NCBI GenBank assembly: GCA_954871525.1 | Contig: OX940872.1 | Span: 11,617,180 to 11,681,179, forward strand | Origin: Parietaria judaica | Taxonomy: Eukaryota > Streptophyta > Magnoliopsida > Rosales > Urticaceae | Length of the DNA: 64,000 bases | Direction of reading: 5' to 3' | Shown: piece after piece, positions 34,024-45,570 of the stretch | Layout of the letters: each line of letters starts with the position of its first letter | How positions within the stretch are numbered: position 1 is the stretch's first letter | Notes under the pieces: model-generated | Database searches by the model: none | Seen by the model: only the letters and a program-made list of their open reading frames with translations | Told to the model about the DNA's origin: nothing | Position numbers and translations under genes: made by a program

Positions 34024-36884
34024 CACTTCGAATGGTGCATCCGAAAACGACTTCGAAGTGATCACCCGCGAGGATACCCGCTCACTTACGGAGTGGCAAC
34101 AACACCTCTCGGATGAGGAGTTCACGACCGAAGATGTGGATAAGGCTTTGTTCTCGATGGGACCCCGCAAAGCCCCGGGCCCCGATGGTTTCCATGCTAT
34201 TTTCTTTCAACGGTTTTGGAATGTGCTAGGTGATGAGGTGCGCAAAGAATGCTTGGATATTTTGAACGGACGCTCTAGTGCTCGGGCATGGAACGCTACA
34301 AACATCATTCTCATTCCAAAGATCAAAAACCCGTTGAAGGTCAAAGACTACCGGCCTATTAGTCTTTGTAACGTGACTCTCAAGATCGTGACCAAGGTGG
34401 TGGCTAACCGGATCAAAGAGGCGCTTTCTTCCGTTTTCTCCGACGTTCAAAGTGCCTTTGTTCCCGGTAGACTAATCACTGACAACGTCGTCATTGCTTT
34501 TGAGCTTCTCCACTCACTTAAACGGAAGACCAAGAGGAAGAAAGGAAGTCTAGCCCTCAAACTCGACATGAGCAAGGCTTATCATAGAGTTGAATGGGGC
34601 TTCGTTGACGCAATGTTGAAGAGAATGGGGTTCCGCCCAAGAGTGACCGACGTGGTCCGCGATTGCATCTCTACACCGGTCTTCTCCGTGGTTATCAACG
34701 GGAGAACCGGTAGAACCTTCGCCCCGGCAAGGGGGCTTCGGTAAGGATGTCCCCTATCGCCTTACCTCTTTCTTGTTTGCGCGGAAGGCCTCTCCGCCCT
34801 TATACGTGGGCAAGAACGCCTTGGCCTTCTCCGAGGGTTTATGTGTCGGCCAGAGGCCCCCCCCGGTAATGCACCTCCTCTTCGCGGATGACAGTATCAT
34901 CTTTTGTGATGCCAAGGAAGATTGTTGTAATGCAATTAGCTCCATCCTCCGGACCTACGAGAAAGGGTCGGGAGAAATGGTCAATATGGAAAAGTCCATG
35001 ATGTGCGTCTCGAGCAATATTCCGGAGGACCGGGTGACATTTCTTGCTAGTACTCTTAATATGGCCGTGGTAGAGAATCTTGAGTCCTATCTTGGGCTTC
35101 CAACGCAAATTGGTCGTCAAAAAGTGGCAATCTTTAGGAACCTCACGAGCCGTGTTAACAAGCACCTTCGGGCATGGAAAGCAAAGTTATTTTTGGAAGG
35201 GGGTCGCGAAATCCTTGTGAAAGCGGTCATCCAAGCTATCCCGACATATTATATGAGCCTTTTTCGGATCCCGTCCACCATTATCGACGAGCTCCATAGT
35301 CTCATCGCTAGATTTTGGTGGGGCGGGTCGGAAGACAAGCGGAAAATTCGTTGGAAACGGTGGGAGCTCATCTCAAAATCGAAGGTCGACGGGGGCCTCG
35401 GTTTCAAAGACCTCGGTGATTTTAACCGTGCCCTCGTCGGGAGGTTAACGTGGCGAATCCTCCAAAACCCCAATTGCTTGATGGCTCGTGTGCTCAAAGC
35501 CAAGTACTTCCCGTTTGCATCGGTTCTCGACTTCGAATTTAAGCCCCATTTCTCTTTCATTTGCAAGAGTCTTTGTTAGGGACGCGATTTGGTTCGACGT
35601 GGAATTAGATGGCAAGTCGGGAACGAGAACATTAGGGCTTTTTCTCAACCTTGGATCCCGAGATCCGGAAATTTTGGAGTGATAACCGGTGAACCCGATG
35701 ATGAGTACCCTTGGAGAGTGGCCGACTTTATCAAGGATGGAAAATGGGACCAAGACTTGGTTCAGAACATGATGAACCCCTTTGATGCCGAAGCGGTTGT
35801 GAGAATTCCCTTGAGCCGTGAAGACACCTCGGACCGGCTTGTGTGGCATTTTGAGGAGAACGGAGATTACACGGTTAGGTCGGGATACCGACTCGCGAGA
35901 TCGACTTGCCGAGATGGACCATCGTGCTCGGATTCCCACGAACCACAATGGTGGAATACTTTGTGGGGACTACAAATCCCTCCCAAAGTCAAACACTTAG
36001 TGTGGCGGGTGTGGTTTGACGCTTTACCAACTTTTGGCGCTCTCCGCGGGAGAGGGATCGATTGCTTACCGTTTTGTAAGTTTTGCGGAGCACTCCCGCA
36101 GGATAGCCTCCATGCAATTTGGGGTTGTGATAGAGCACAAGCAATTTGGAATAGCTCGATCTTGTCCCGGTGGTCCGAGAAAACGGGATGGATGCCGATT
36201 AAAGAGTTATGCCTCCGAGCAATGGAAACTCTTTCCGTGGAAAACTTGGAGCTTTTTTGCGGGTTAGTGTGGGCGTCGTGGTCGGACCGGAACCTCAAAC
36301 TCTTCGAGAATTATTCAAAGAGACCGGAGATTTGGATTGAAGAGACGGGGGGATGGCTCGCAAGCTTCAAGAAAGCGACGAAAACCACGGGCTTATTGGG
36401 ATTCGGTGACAAAGTGGCAAGGCAATCCTCTTGGAAGGGGGCGGAAAATGGGGGGCTAACCCTCAATGTTGATGCGGCATGGACGGAAGAGCTCAGCCAT
36501 GCGGCGGTGGGCGGAGTGGTGAGAAACCCTCACGGTGTGGTTCTTGGGGTTATGGCCGTGCGGTTAAGTGTGGTGGACTCTGTGTTAACAGCGGAATGTG
36601 CGGCGATCCTCCACGGCCTTCAATTCGCCTTTGATCGAGGTTGGCAAGTATCAATGGTGGAATACGATTGTATCCGGGCTATTCATCTAATCAATGGGAA
36701 AGCTTTCAATAGCTTGCAAGGACCAATTATTCGGAGCATCGAAGACTTTCTAACGACAGTTGCGCCAACCGGAAAGCTTCGGTGGATCCCTAGACTTTGT
36801 AACGAAGTAGCTAATGTGTTAGCTAAATCTTGTGTCCTCGAGGGGACGTCGGAGCTTTGGTCATGTATGTTCAAAGGGATTTAA
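34024..36884 (+). pseudogene. LINE ORF2 remnant: reverse transcriptase, zf-RVT, RNase H
   Basis: The RT N-terminal part runs from about 34120: FSMGPRKAPGPDGFHA, ILIPKIKNP, DYRPISLCN, FVPGRLITDN and LDMSKAYHRVEW. A TAA at 34742-34744 stands where CAA would give the conserved RQGCPLSPYLF motif. After a frame change, FADDS follows near 34885 with the catalytic pair intact, then SYLGLP, FWWG and GGLGFKDL. A further break near 35577 leads to the zf-RVT region (YRLARS, WNTLWGLQIPPKVKHLVWR, CKFCG) and an RNase H domain near 36460-36830 (LNVDAAW, TAECAAILHGL, VANVLAKSC), ending at 36884. Only a nonsense change and about two frameshifts separate it from an open frame, so it is fairly young. Confidence 0.9.
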
Positions 36885-36926
36885 GGCCCTATTATTAATG
36901 AAGTTCTTTTTTCCCTAAAAAAAAAA
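34024..36926 (+). mobile_element. L1-type LINE, 5'-truncated, with poly-A tail
   Basis: Encodes the RT, zf-RVT and RNase H parts of ORF2 but lacks the endonuclease and ORF1. It ends in A10 at 36917-36926 shortly after the stop codon. The sequence AAGTACAA occurs at 34016-34023 and 36925-36932 and is a plausible 8-bp target duplication. 5' truncation and a poly-A tail are usual for plant L1 elements. Confidence 0.85.
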
Positions 36927-36961
36927 GTACAAGGCTAAGAGATGTTGAAATAAAATACTTA

Positions 36962-37703
36962 GGGGCGTTTGGTTATAGTCTCCAAGACTAGTTTCTGGTT
37001 TTGGTTTCAAACAGTGTCACATTGGTTTCACAGACCACGTTTGGTTGCCAATTGTCTCTGTTTTCCGAGACCGGTCTCGCAGACCACTGAAATTTTAATG
37101 AAGGAAAACATAAAACGACTTGAAGATGTTTTCTGTCTTTGGTCTTCAACTCAATAGTACAAAATAAAACAATAATAATATATTATCATTCTATAAAATT
37201 ATTGTACTATTTATAATAAGATATTAACTATGAAATTAACTTAAATAATAAATTATTAAAATCATTTTTATATATAATAATAAATTTTAATGATATTACT
37301 ATCATATTAACAAATATACTTAAATTATGTATATTATTAAATACTAACTTAATTACAATGATATAAACTCTTGAACGGAATATTTACTACTTTATATTAC
37401 ATTATTTAAACATGTAATTAGAGTCATGATATATGAATAATTTTTGTATAATATGACAAATATTTTTTAGACATAATATTAATATATATTACTTTCAAAT
37501 AAAACATACTTTCTTTTTAGTAGCATAAATTGTATTTTATTGCATTTTTTCCATTTATATTCAACCACAGATATACAAAAAACTAACCAAACAGTGTTTC
37601 AAAAATCAAACTCCCAAACTGGTTTGGTAGACTAAACTCTCAGACTGGTTTCCCAAACTAATTTGCAAAACTGGTTTCCCAAACCAATTAACCAAAAGCC
37701 ACC
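36962..37703. mobile_element. Harbinger/Tourist-type MITE, 742 bp
   Basis: Ends GGGGCGTTTGGTTA (left) and GGTGGCTTTTGGTTA (right, inverted), flanked by TTA at 36959-36961 and 37704-37706, the canonical target duplication of this superfamily. No transposase. The right third repeats CTGGTTTCCCAAAC several times. It sits 35 bases after the LINE poly-A. Confidence 0.78.
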
Positions 37704-37850
37704 TTAGTGGGGTTTATATAGCTAGGAAACCCACTGCACAATTACATATCTATCCCTAAGAGACTTTGAAAAATTACATCAGCAATTAAACTTGGAGAGC
37801 AACTATATATATAGCTACGTCATTGCTTACGATAACATTCTCCCCCTTAA
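37704..37850 (-). mobile_element. copia 3' LTR fragment with polypurine tract, minus strand
   Basis: On the minus strand, TTAAGGGGGAGAA (37838-37850) is a copia polypurine tract and is followed by an LTR start TGTTATCG at 37837. The LTR reads on through TATATAAACCCC near 37735-37725 and is interrupted by the MITE at 37703. It is truncated, with no pol sequence upstream. Confidence 0.6.
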
Positions 37851-38232
37851 TCTTGACTTAGCTCGAGGTTTTTTATGTAAATTTTATAGTATTTACTCGA
37901 TGAAATCATGTAAAATTCGTGCCGGATAGGATTAATTAAATTTGTGACTTTTGCCGCGAATCTGCATAATCCGAGCAGGATTTTGGATAATTTCGAGATA
38001 TGATGGACGGATAGGGTCTTCAAGCTGTAACTGTCGCTACGAATTTTGGGCGGGAACGGTTACAACACGCGTCCCAATTTGTGGAGTTCAAAAAGAATAA
38101 ACTCTTCACATTCTCCTGACACAGCTGTCAAGCTGACGTGTCGCCGGATAGCCCGCTGATCTCAACCGTAGGATGAGGTTTGTTGCGTTTTTCGAGGAAA
38201 ACCTAACCGTAGGATCAGCGACAATTTTCGAG

Positions 38233-38240
38233 TATAAATA
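38233..38240 (+). promoter_or_regulatory. TATA box for the antisense gene
   Basis: TATAAATA inside the palindromic-looking CGAGTATAAATACTCGAG, about 390 bases before the putative ATG, followed by a CT-rich leader. The sequence AACCGTAGGAT is repeated upstream near 38165 and 38206. Confidence 0.6.
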
Positions 38241-38625
38241 CTCGAGTGTTTCGCATTAAATGGGCACGTCTCTTCAGCTTCAGCCCGTCACACGTCTATC
38301 GAAGGTAACCTCTCATTCTCTCCTCTATATATATCTGTTTTGAATTCGAATACCATTTTCAAATTTTTAGAGAGAGAAAAGCTTTAAGTATTAGAGAGAG
38401 AAGCTCTGCGTCCGCCATTGTTGAAGGTATCGTCAGGTTTCTTCGTGTCTAGAGATCCAGGTTCTCCATTCCTTCTTTGTTCTTTCCTTCGCGAGTCTGA
38501 TTGAAGGTTCTTCTAGGTTTCTAGATATTGTTTTTCGACTTTTTTGAATCTCTGCATTTTCTAGTTTCTGGGTTTTTGTGCTCGTCTAGGTAGCTTTCGG
38601 TTTTTTCTAACTTTTCTTAGATAAA

Positions 38626-41402
38626 ATGGGTTCTAAGAAGACGGTCTCGAAATGGCAGATGGAGTTTCTGACTACAGATTCTCCTAAGTCGATTCTGAAA
38701 CCTAAAGATCTAGTTAGGATCCGGGTAGAATACAAAATTCCCTAGTCGATAGAGGTTAGATTACCGAGGCCAGATGAACATGCCGACGAGCAGAACTCGA
38801 ACGGCTGGGTTTGTGTATACCAGAGTTTTTTGAGTCCGGGGGGCTTAGGTTTCCTATTCCCGAGCTCATCTTAAGGTATCTTACTCACCTTAGGGTCTCT
38901 ATCGGGCAACTTAGCCCGAATTCTATTCGGATTTTGATGGCCTTGCTTGTCCGGTCCCACGAGTGTTTGTATTCACTTACAATCTGGGACCTGTTGACGG
39001 GATTGGTCATCAAGGCCAATGGTCAGTCTAAGGGTAGGTTCTTCCTATCCGTTAAGGAAGGGGAGATCATCATCGGTCTTCCCAAGAAGGAGAGTGCTTG
39101 GACCCATAAGTACTTCTTCTTCCTGGCCGGTCAGGAAACGCTTGGTTCTTGGTCAAGTTATAGGAATGAATGGGTCCACGAGATAGGTTGGTCTTTCTTC
39201 CGGGTTAGGTTTTCTAATTTTCCTGCTCGGCTATTCTTGTATGTTTGCTAATTTCCCATTCTTTTCTTATGCAGTCGAGGACCCTGAGAAGCCTAAGTCT
39301 CTTCCGATTACAGAGGAGTGGAAGGCTTTGAGGAGGAGGCTCTTTCCTTCTGGTCCGGAGCTGTGGTCGAACTTCACGAGAGAGAGGTTCGAAGCTGCCG
39401 GCCTTTGGTGAGACCCAGACGAGGAGGAATTTCCGGGTATGATTTCTGAACCTATCTTTTTGGTTTTGTTTTATGTTTTTCTTACTTTTCTCTAAGTGTG
39501 GATTTTTGTCGTGCAGAGGATATGGACGCTCTACGTCCGAAGGGTTAGAGTCTTCGCCAGAGGCAGAGACAAGAGGGGCAGGCCAGGGGTTCGGCCTCGG
39601 TTGGAGCTGCTCGTCAAGAGACGAGCAGGAGGGTTGAAGAGAGGGGTTATGGTGCGTCAGCACCTGCCAGGGCTGCTCGTCAGGAGACGAGTAGGAGGAA
39701 TAAGGAGACTCCTGTTCGGGAGTCTCTTGCTGAGGTCGCCCCTGGGGCGATCAAGAAGAAGGATGTCGTCGAGCTTTCCAACGACGGGGACAGCACCCCG
39801 GAAGCTACGCCATAGGTAAAGCCTTCCGAGAAGGAGGTTACTCCTCCTTCTGCTCCTGCTCGTCCTTTCTTAGGGCGGGGTTCTCCCGAGGACGGGCTCA
39901 GAGGCGTTCGTGAAGAGGCCGCGTGAAGGAGAAGATTCCGGGGACCGGAAGAAGGTGAAGGGGGATTCGGCCCTCAAGGATGTGGCGAGGAGGGACGTGG
40001 TCCGCAAGGGCCTTGGAGAACGGGAAAGGGGTTGCTCGGGAGAGTGAGCGCCCTAAGGAGGCCTCCCAAGGTGAGGTGAGGGAGATGGGGTTGGTTCCCC
40101 CAGTGGCCGAGGAGCAGGCCAGGGAGAAGACGATCTCGCGGAAGGCGGGGTGTACTTGGATGGGGGACACAGGTCTCCACAAGGCACCTAAGGTGGCTGC
40201 CGGTCTTATCCGGCAGATAACAAATGGCGGGGTCGGCAGGGTCCCCAGAAGCATAGCCGAAAAGAGGCCGTATAAGGACGTGGCTACGGCTACGACTTTT
40301 GTAAGTTTTGTTTGACCTTAGGTTTGATTTTTACTTTAAGTTCTATCTTTTCTAACTTTGGTTTTCGGACGTGCAGCTCGTCGCCTCTATTAACGACATG
40401 GTCCTCGATTATGAGGATCAACTATACGAGGCTAAGGAGGGCGCGCAGGCTGCCGAGAAGCTCGCGCTGAAGGAGAGGGAGCTGGATGACGCCGTGGCGG
40501 CTATTCGGGCGAAGGCGGAATTGATCATGGTCATGAACAAGAGGGTCACCACCTACGACGCCTAGGTTAAGGGGCTTGGGAACACGGTTGCTGATCTCCG
40601 GGAGAAGCTGACAAATGCTACCCGGTCGATCGAAGAGGCTCAGAGCGCGAGCGAGGCTGCTACCAAGCAGATGTTGGCTTCCGATGCGGCTAAAGGACGG
40701 GCTGAGGAATTGGCCAAGAAGAAGGAGGAGGAGGCTTTGGCTTTGAAGGAGGACGTGCAGCGCCTTGCTGCAGAGCTGGCTGAGGCCCGGCAGTAATCTT
40801 CTGACCGTGAGGCCGAGAAGAAAGCCATTCGTTCCCATTACCGCCGAAAGGTGGAAGAGAGGGATGCGCTCCTCGCGTGGTATAAAGGTACGGCCGCCGA
40901 CAATAGTTGCTTGGATCAAGCCGAAAGTTTCCTCGAGCTAATCCAAGACATCATTGACGGCAACGTTCAAGATTTTGAGGCCGAGAAGGAGGTCCTAGAA
41001 GGCAACGCTGCTCGCTACCAATCTCTCTTGGATGCGGTTCCGGCACCGCTGATAGGGTCTCCGGCTATGTCTCCTGACGCCGAGTTGACCGATGTTCCCC
41101 TTGCAGATTTGAGCCTCCGGTCTGAGCGATCGATTGCTGAGGAGCCTGCCTCTAAAGATCCTGCCGTCGAGCCCGTCGTTGAAGATCCTGTGGCCGGGGA
41201 GCCCACTGTCGAGGAGCCCATCTTGCCCGTGCTTGCTGATACCGAGGAGATTGCCCTCGAAGAGCCGACCCTGCCCAAGCCTGACGCCACCGAGGAGACC
41301 GCTGCTGAGGAGCCTACCGAGCATGGAGGCCAGGCCGGTGAAGAAAAGGAGGAGGAGAAAAAGAACCGGGAGGTCATGGAAGTACCCAGGGTCGACGCAT
41401 AG
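38626..41402 (+). pseudogene. Antisense extra gene of the Tat element (Transposase_28/'gypsy-type' domain), spliced, decayed
   Basis: Runs opposite to the element's own gag-pol. ATG 38626 starts MGSKKTVSKWQ. A 1-nt shift near 38805 leads to IPEFFESGGLRFPIPEL and LNSIR-like text of the putative gypsy-type transposon domain (PF04195-like). Three introns are visible: about 39238-39273 (GTATGT..ATGCAG), 39438-39517 (GTATGA..GTGCAG) and 40298-40376 (GTAAGT..GTGCAG). The last exon encodes a long coiled coil (about 40377-41040) and then an acidic tail repeating EEP/EDP to 41402. Stops at about 38738, 39410, 40563 and 40795 and the frameshift suggest it is dead here. Function of the family is unknown. 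Confidence 0.75.
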
Positions 41403-41880
41403 AGTGTCCCCCATTTTTTTTTTTTTGCTTTAGTTAATAAGGCCTAAGGCCAAAACAATTTCTTACGGGCAATTCTACGGCGGCTTGAACCCTTTTTTTT
41501 GTACTTATTTGGATATGCCTGTGGTTAGGGCCTTTGCTATTTTGTTTCTATTTCATGTTTGTGATTTCTCGCCATATTCTATTTATGTTGTGCTTATAAT
41601 TTCTTGTGTCTAAGTTAATTTTCTCCTCGTACTTTTCTATGTCAATTTTCCTATTCGAGGTTCCGAGTAACCTATCGTATACTTGGATAGAAAATAGAAA
41701 ATGTTGAGAATTCGAAATTCGCTAAGTATAGAAAATATACGGGTACCTTGTGATGTGATTGCTCCTTCAATGCTTCCGTTGAATATTTCTTGCTCGTCTA
41801 CCATAATAACCCGTAGGTTTTTATTTCTGAAAAAACATATTTGTAGATGCCAGATTTATATAATTACATATTTCGAAAAG
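41403..41880. other. Spacer between antisense gene and minisatellite
   Basis: Presumed 3' UTR of the antisense gene, AT-rich, no coding sequence. Confidence 0.5.
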
Positions 41881-42135
41881 GATTAGGCTTCTCGCCTTAA
41901 GGGACGGGTTGGATACCCGGTTAGGTTCATCGATCGTTGTATAGTGGGTTTGTTACCCGGATAGGCTTGTTGCCTTATGTGACGGGTTTGTTACCCGGGT
42001 AGGCTTGTTGCCTTTGTGTGATGGGTCTGTTACCCGTGTAGGCTTGTTGCCTTATGTGATGGGTCCGTTACCCGGATAGGCTTGTTGCCTTAGGTGATGG
42101 GTCTGTTACCCGGATAGGCTTGTTGCCTTGATGAG
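41881..42135. repeat. 38-39-bp minisatellite in the Tat element
   Basis: Five clear units carry AGGCTTGTTGCC at 41963, 42001, 42040, 42078 and 42116, with GGGT(C/T)(C/T)GTTACCCGG between, plus degenerate units back to 41881. Spacing is 38-39 bp. The array lies in the region after integrase where Tat-lineage elements are known to accumulate tandem repeats. Confidence 0.93.
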
Positions 42136-42489
42136 ATTTTGGGACATGTTATCTTTTAGGTTGACTCTATTGAGTCTTACAATTCGTAGTTGTCGGGCCT
42201 ATTTGGTTTCGGGTTTGGATTGAGACTGTGCCCATTGTTTAGGATGGTCTGCCTACGTACCCCAAATTTGGGGATCAAGTCATTACATAGTTCAGGGGAG
42301 ACCGGGTAGGTCGGGTTAGGCGTAGTATTTCCTAAAGTGCATGGCATTCCAACTACGGAGGACTCTTGTTCCATCCGGGGTGGCTAGCCGGTATACTCCA
42401 GGTTTTACTACTTCGGTGACGATGTAAGGTCCTTCCCAATTGGCCCCGAGCTTGCCCGCATTCAGCTCGGCGGTATTCTGGAAAACTTT

Positions 42490-43461
42490 TCAGAGGACCA
42501 GTTCTCCTACTATGAATTTTCGACGTTTGACCTTTGAATTATAATACCTTTCTATCGAATTTTGATAGTTGGCGATTCTTATCAAAGCTTGTTCTCGTCT
42601 TTCGTCGATGTAGTCGAGCTGGTCTTCCCTCATTTCGTCATTGATTTCTGCGTTCAAAGGGGCGAGTTCCCTCCGAAGGCTGGGTATCTCTATCTCTGCT
42701 GGTATTACGGCCTCGGTGCCGTGTACCATTGAGAAAGGGGTTTCCCCGGTGGCCCTACGCGGGGTGGTTCTGTAGGACCAAAGGACTCCTATGAGCTCGT
42801 CTGCCCATCGTCCTTTTTTGTTGTCTAAGCGTCTCTTGATTCCGTCCACTATTACCCGGTTAGCTACCTCGGCCTGACCGTTGCCTTGAGGATATCTCGG
42901 AGTGGACGTGTTCAAGGATATTTTCCAATTTATGCAGAAGTTTTGGAATCTCGTTGAAATGAACTGTGGTCCATCGTCAGCTATTATCTCTTTTGGGAGG
43001 CCGAATCGACTGATGATGTTTTTCCATAGGAAATTTTCTACATCAACATCTTTAATGTTTGCGTATGCTTCTGCCTCCACCCATTTTGAGAAGTAATCGG
43101 TCACGACGAGTAGGAACCTCTTTCTGGCCGGGGCCAAGGGGAAAGGTCCTACTGTGTCCATAGACCATTTCATGAACGGGTACGGGACTTAGACTGATGA
43201 GAGTTCTTCTGCTGGCCGGTGTATGGACGGGGAGTGTCTTTGGCATTTGTCGCATCTTCTGGCATGTGCTTCGCTGTCCCCCAACATGGTGGCCCAGAAA
43301 AAGCGTTGCCTTTTTGCTTTGTTTGCTAAAGATCTTCCTCCCGAGTGGTTGCCACATTCTCCGTCATGGATTTTGTGAAGTACTATTTGAGCCTCGGTCT
43401 TTCGTAGGCACCTTAGATAGGGTCCGGTATAGCTGTGTTTGTACAATTTTTCCCCGATCAT
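42490..43461 (-). pseudogene. Tat integrase remnant
   Basis: The minus-strand frame 43461-43189 holds the zinc-binding domain: HKIHDGECGNHSG, then CDKCQRHS. A TAA near 43186 separates it from 43173-42490, the catalytic core: [26 protein letters not shown] (usually SDNGPQF) and GQAEVANR with the glutamate. A GPY/F-like tail ends at KFIVGELVL. The catalytic triad is present, but the in-frame stop makes it inactive unless read through. Confidence 0.88.
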
Positions 43462-45570
43462 GCAAAATCTAGCACTTTGGATTCTTAGTTTCCTGCCTTT
43501 TTGCTTATCGTGGGGTTCGGCTCCGGTTAGGATGTAGTTAATGATTGGGGTCCTCTAATCATCTTCTTCCATTCGGATATTTCAAACTTCACGTGTTACG
43601 CTAGGTTCGTCTATTGTTTCGACCGGGATTATCCTTTTGAATTCGGGGTCCGAAGTTGAAGCTAAACCGGCCATTGCGTCCGCTGACACGTTCTCACTTC
43701 TCGGTATTTGGACTATATCAACGTGTTCGAATTGTTGAATTAAGCCCTTTACTACCAAGAGGTACTTTTCCATTCTGTCATCTCGGGTGGCATACTCGCC
43801 ACTGATCTGAATAGTAACTAGTTTTGAGTCGGAATGGGCCCTTACTTTCCGGGCTCCTACGGCTTTTGCTAGTTTGAGGCCGGTGATGAGGGCCTCCTAT
43901 TCGGTTTCGTTGTTTGTTCCAACACTTCTCCCGTGGGGGATATCAAACAAATTCCGATCCCAAATCCGCCTTGGTTTGAGGCATCGTCAACTTCGAGTTT
44001 CCATTCTCCATCTTCGTGGCCTTCTTTTGAACCGTCGGCTGGTAGTTCGATGAGAAAGTCAGCCAATACTTGTCATTTTGCACAGGTTCGGATCTTGTAT
44101 TCTATATCGAATTCGCTTAGCTCGACGGCCCATTTCGTGAGCCTTCCCGATTGATTCGAGCTATGAAGGATGATTCTCAAAGGTTGGGTGGTCATTACCA
44201 TGATGGTATGAGATTGGAAGTAAGGCCGAAGCTTTCTCGCTGTGGTTATCATTGCAAGTGCGAGTTTTTCGATATCCGGGTATCTGGTTTCAGCATCTTC
44301 CAAGGATTTGCTAATGTAGAAGATCGGCTTTTTCTCTCCGCGGTCCTCTCTCACGATTACTCCGCTCACCGCCGATGGTGAGACAGCCAGGTATAAAAAA
44401 CAATGGCTCTCCCAAAATTGGTCTGGTGAGTATTGGTGGGGTAGAGATGTACCTTTTCAGCTTTTGGAAGGCCTCTTCGCACTCTTCGGTCCATTCGAAC
44501 TTTTTGTTTCCCTTCAATAACATGTAAAAGGGCAAAGATTTTTCCGTAGCTCTTGATATGAACCGGTTAAGAGCGCCGATTCTCCCAGTCAGCCTTTGTG
44601 TCTCCCGAACAGTCCTCGGGGAGGGCATGTTCTGGAGGGAATTTATCTGGTCGGGATTGGCTTCTATTCCTCGGTGTATGACCAAATAACCTAGGAATTT
44701 TCCTGAAGTTACCCCGAAGGTGCATTTTGTTGGGTTGAGCTTCATTTGATACTTTCGTAGTATGGCGAAGCAGTCTTCTATGTGGGACACGTGATCCGTT
44801 GCTTGATAGGACTTTACCAGCATGTCGTCGATGTAGACTTCCATAGTTTTACCGAGTTGCTCGGCAAACATCTGGTTGACTAATCTCTGATATGTGGCCC
44901 CAGCGTTTTTCAACCCGAAAGGCATAACTTTATAGCAGTATATTCCTGTATCGGTTATGAATGCCGTTTTTTCTTGCTCCTCGAGGTTCATTAGGATCTG
45001 GTTGTATCCCAAGAATGCGTCCATGAACGACAGTAGTTCGTGCCCACACGTTGCTTCGACTAATCGGTCGATGTGGGGCATCGGGAAACAGTCTTTGGGA
45101 CAAGCTTTGTTTAGGTCGGTAAAGTTGATGCAGACTCTAGCCTTCCCGTTTTTCTTCTTCACGACGACTGTATTGGCTAACCAGTCCAGGTACTTGACTT
45201 CCCTGATGGATCCGGTCTGCAACAGTTTTGTGACTTCTTCGTTCACAGCTTGGGCTCTATCCGGGCCTAGCTTTCGCCTTTTTTGCTTCACCGACTTATA
45301 GCTGGGATCCACGTTTAGGTGGTGGGTTGTAACGCTTGGGTCTATCACGGGCATGACTTCTTGAGACCAAGCAAAACAGTTCCGGTTTCTGGTTAGGAAT
45401 TTGAGGAGATCTTTTCTGACATTGTTGTCTAGTCCTTTTCCGATTTCTACCCGGTGGTCCAGGTTGTCGGGATCGATTTGGACCTGGACTGTCATTTCCA
45501 GGTTAGGTCCATCCGTATTTGTGGTCCTTCCCTGTCCTTCGTCCTCTTTTTCTTCTACCGCCATTAGTTG
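43462..45570 (-). pseudogene. Tat reverse transcriptase and dual RNase H remnant
   Basis: Opens directly after the UAG at 45573-45571. RT motifs: RVCINFTDLNKACPKD, LLSFMDAFLGYNQI, MPFGLKNAGATYQ and YIDDMLVKS near 44855-44829. A frameshift near 44390 leads into RNase H (SGVIVREDRG, ISKSLEDAETRYPDIEKLALAM). A TGA near 44077 precedes the second, archaeal-type RNase H (WKLEVDDASNQGGFGIG near 44000-43950), which normally reads VDGAS. It ends around IPRSENVSADAMAGLAS (43710-43650). The double RNase H places the element in the Tat lineage. Confidence 0.87.

Noticed and set aside
39980..40315. Plus-strand frame treated as a separate gene
   Set aside because: It lies in the antisense gene's exon between two introns, in the linker region, and is not independent.
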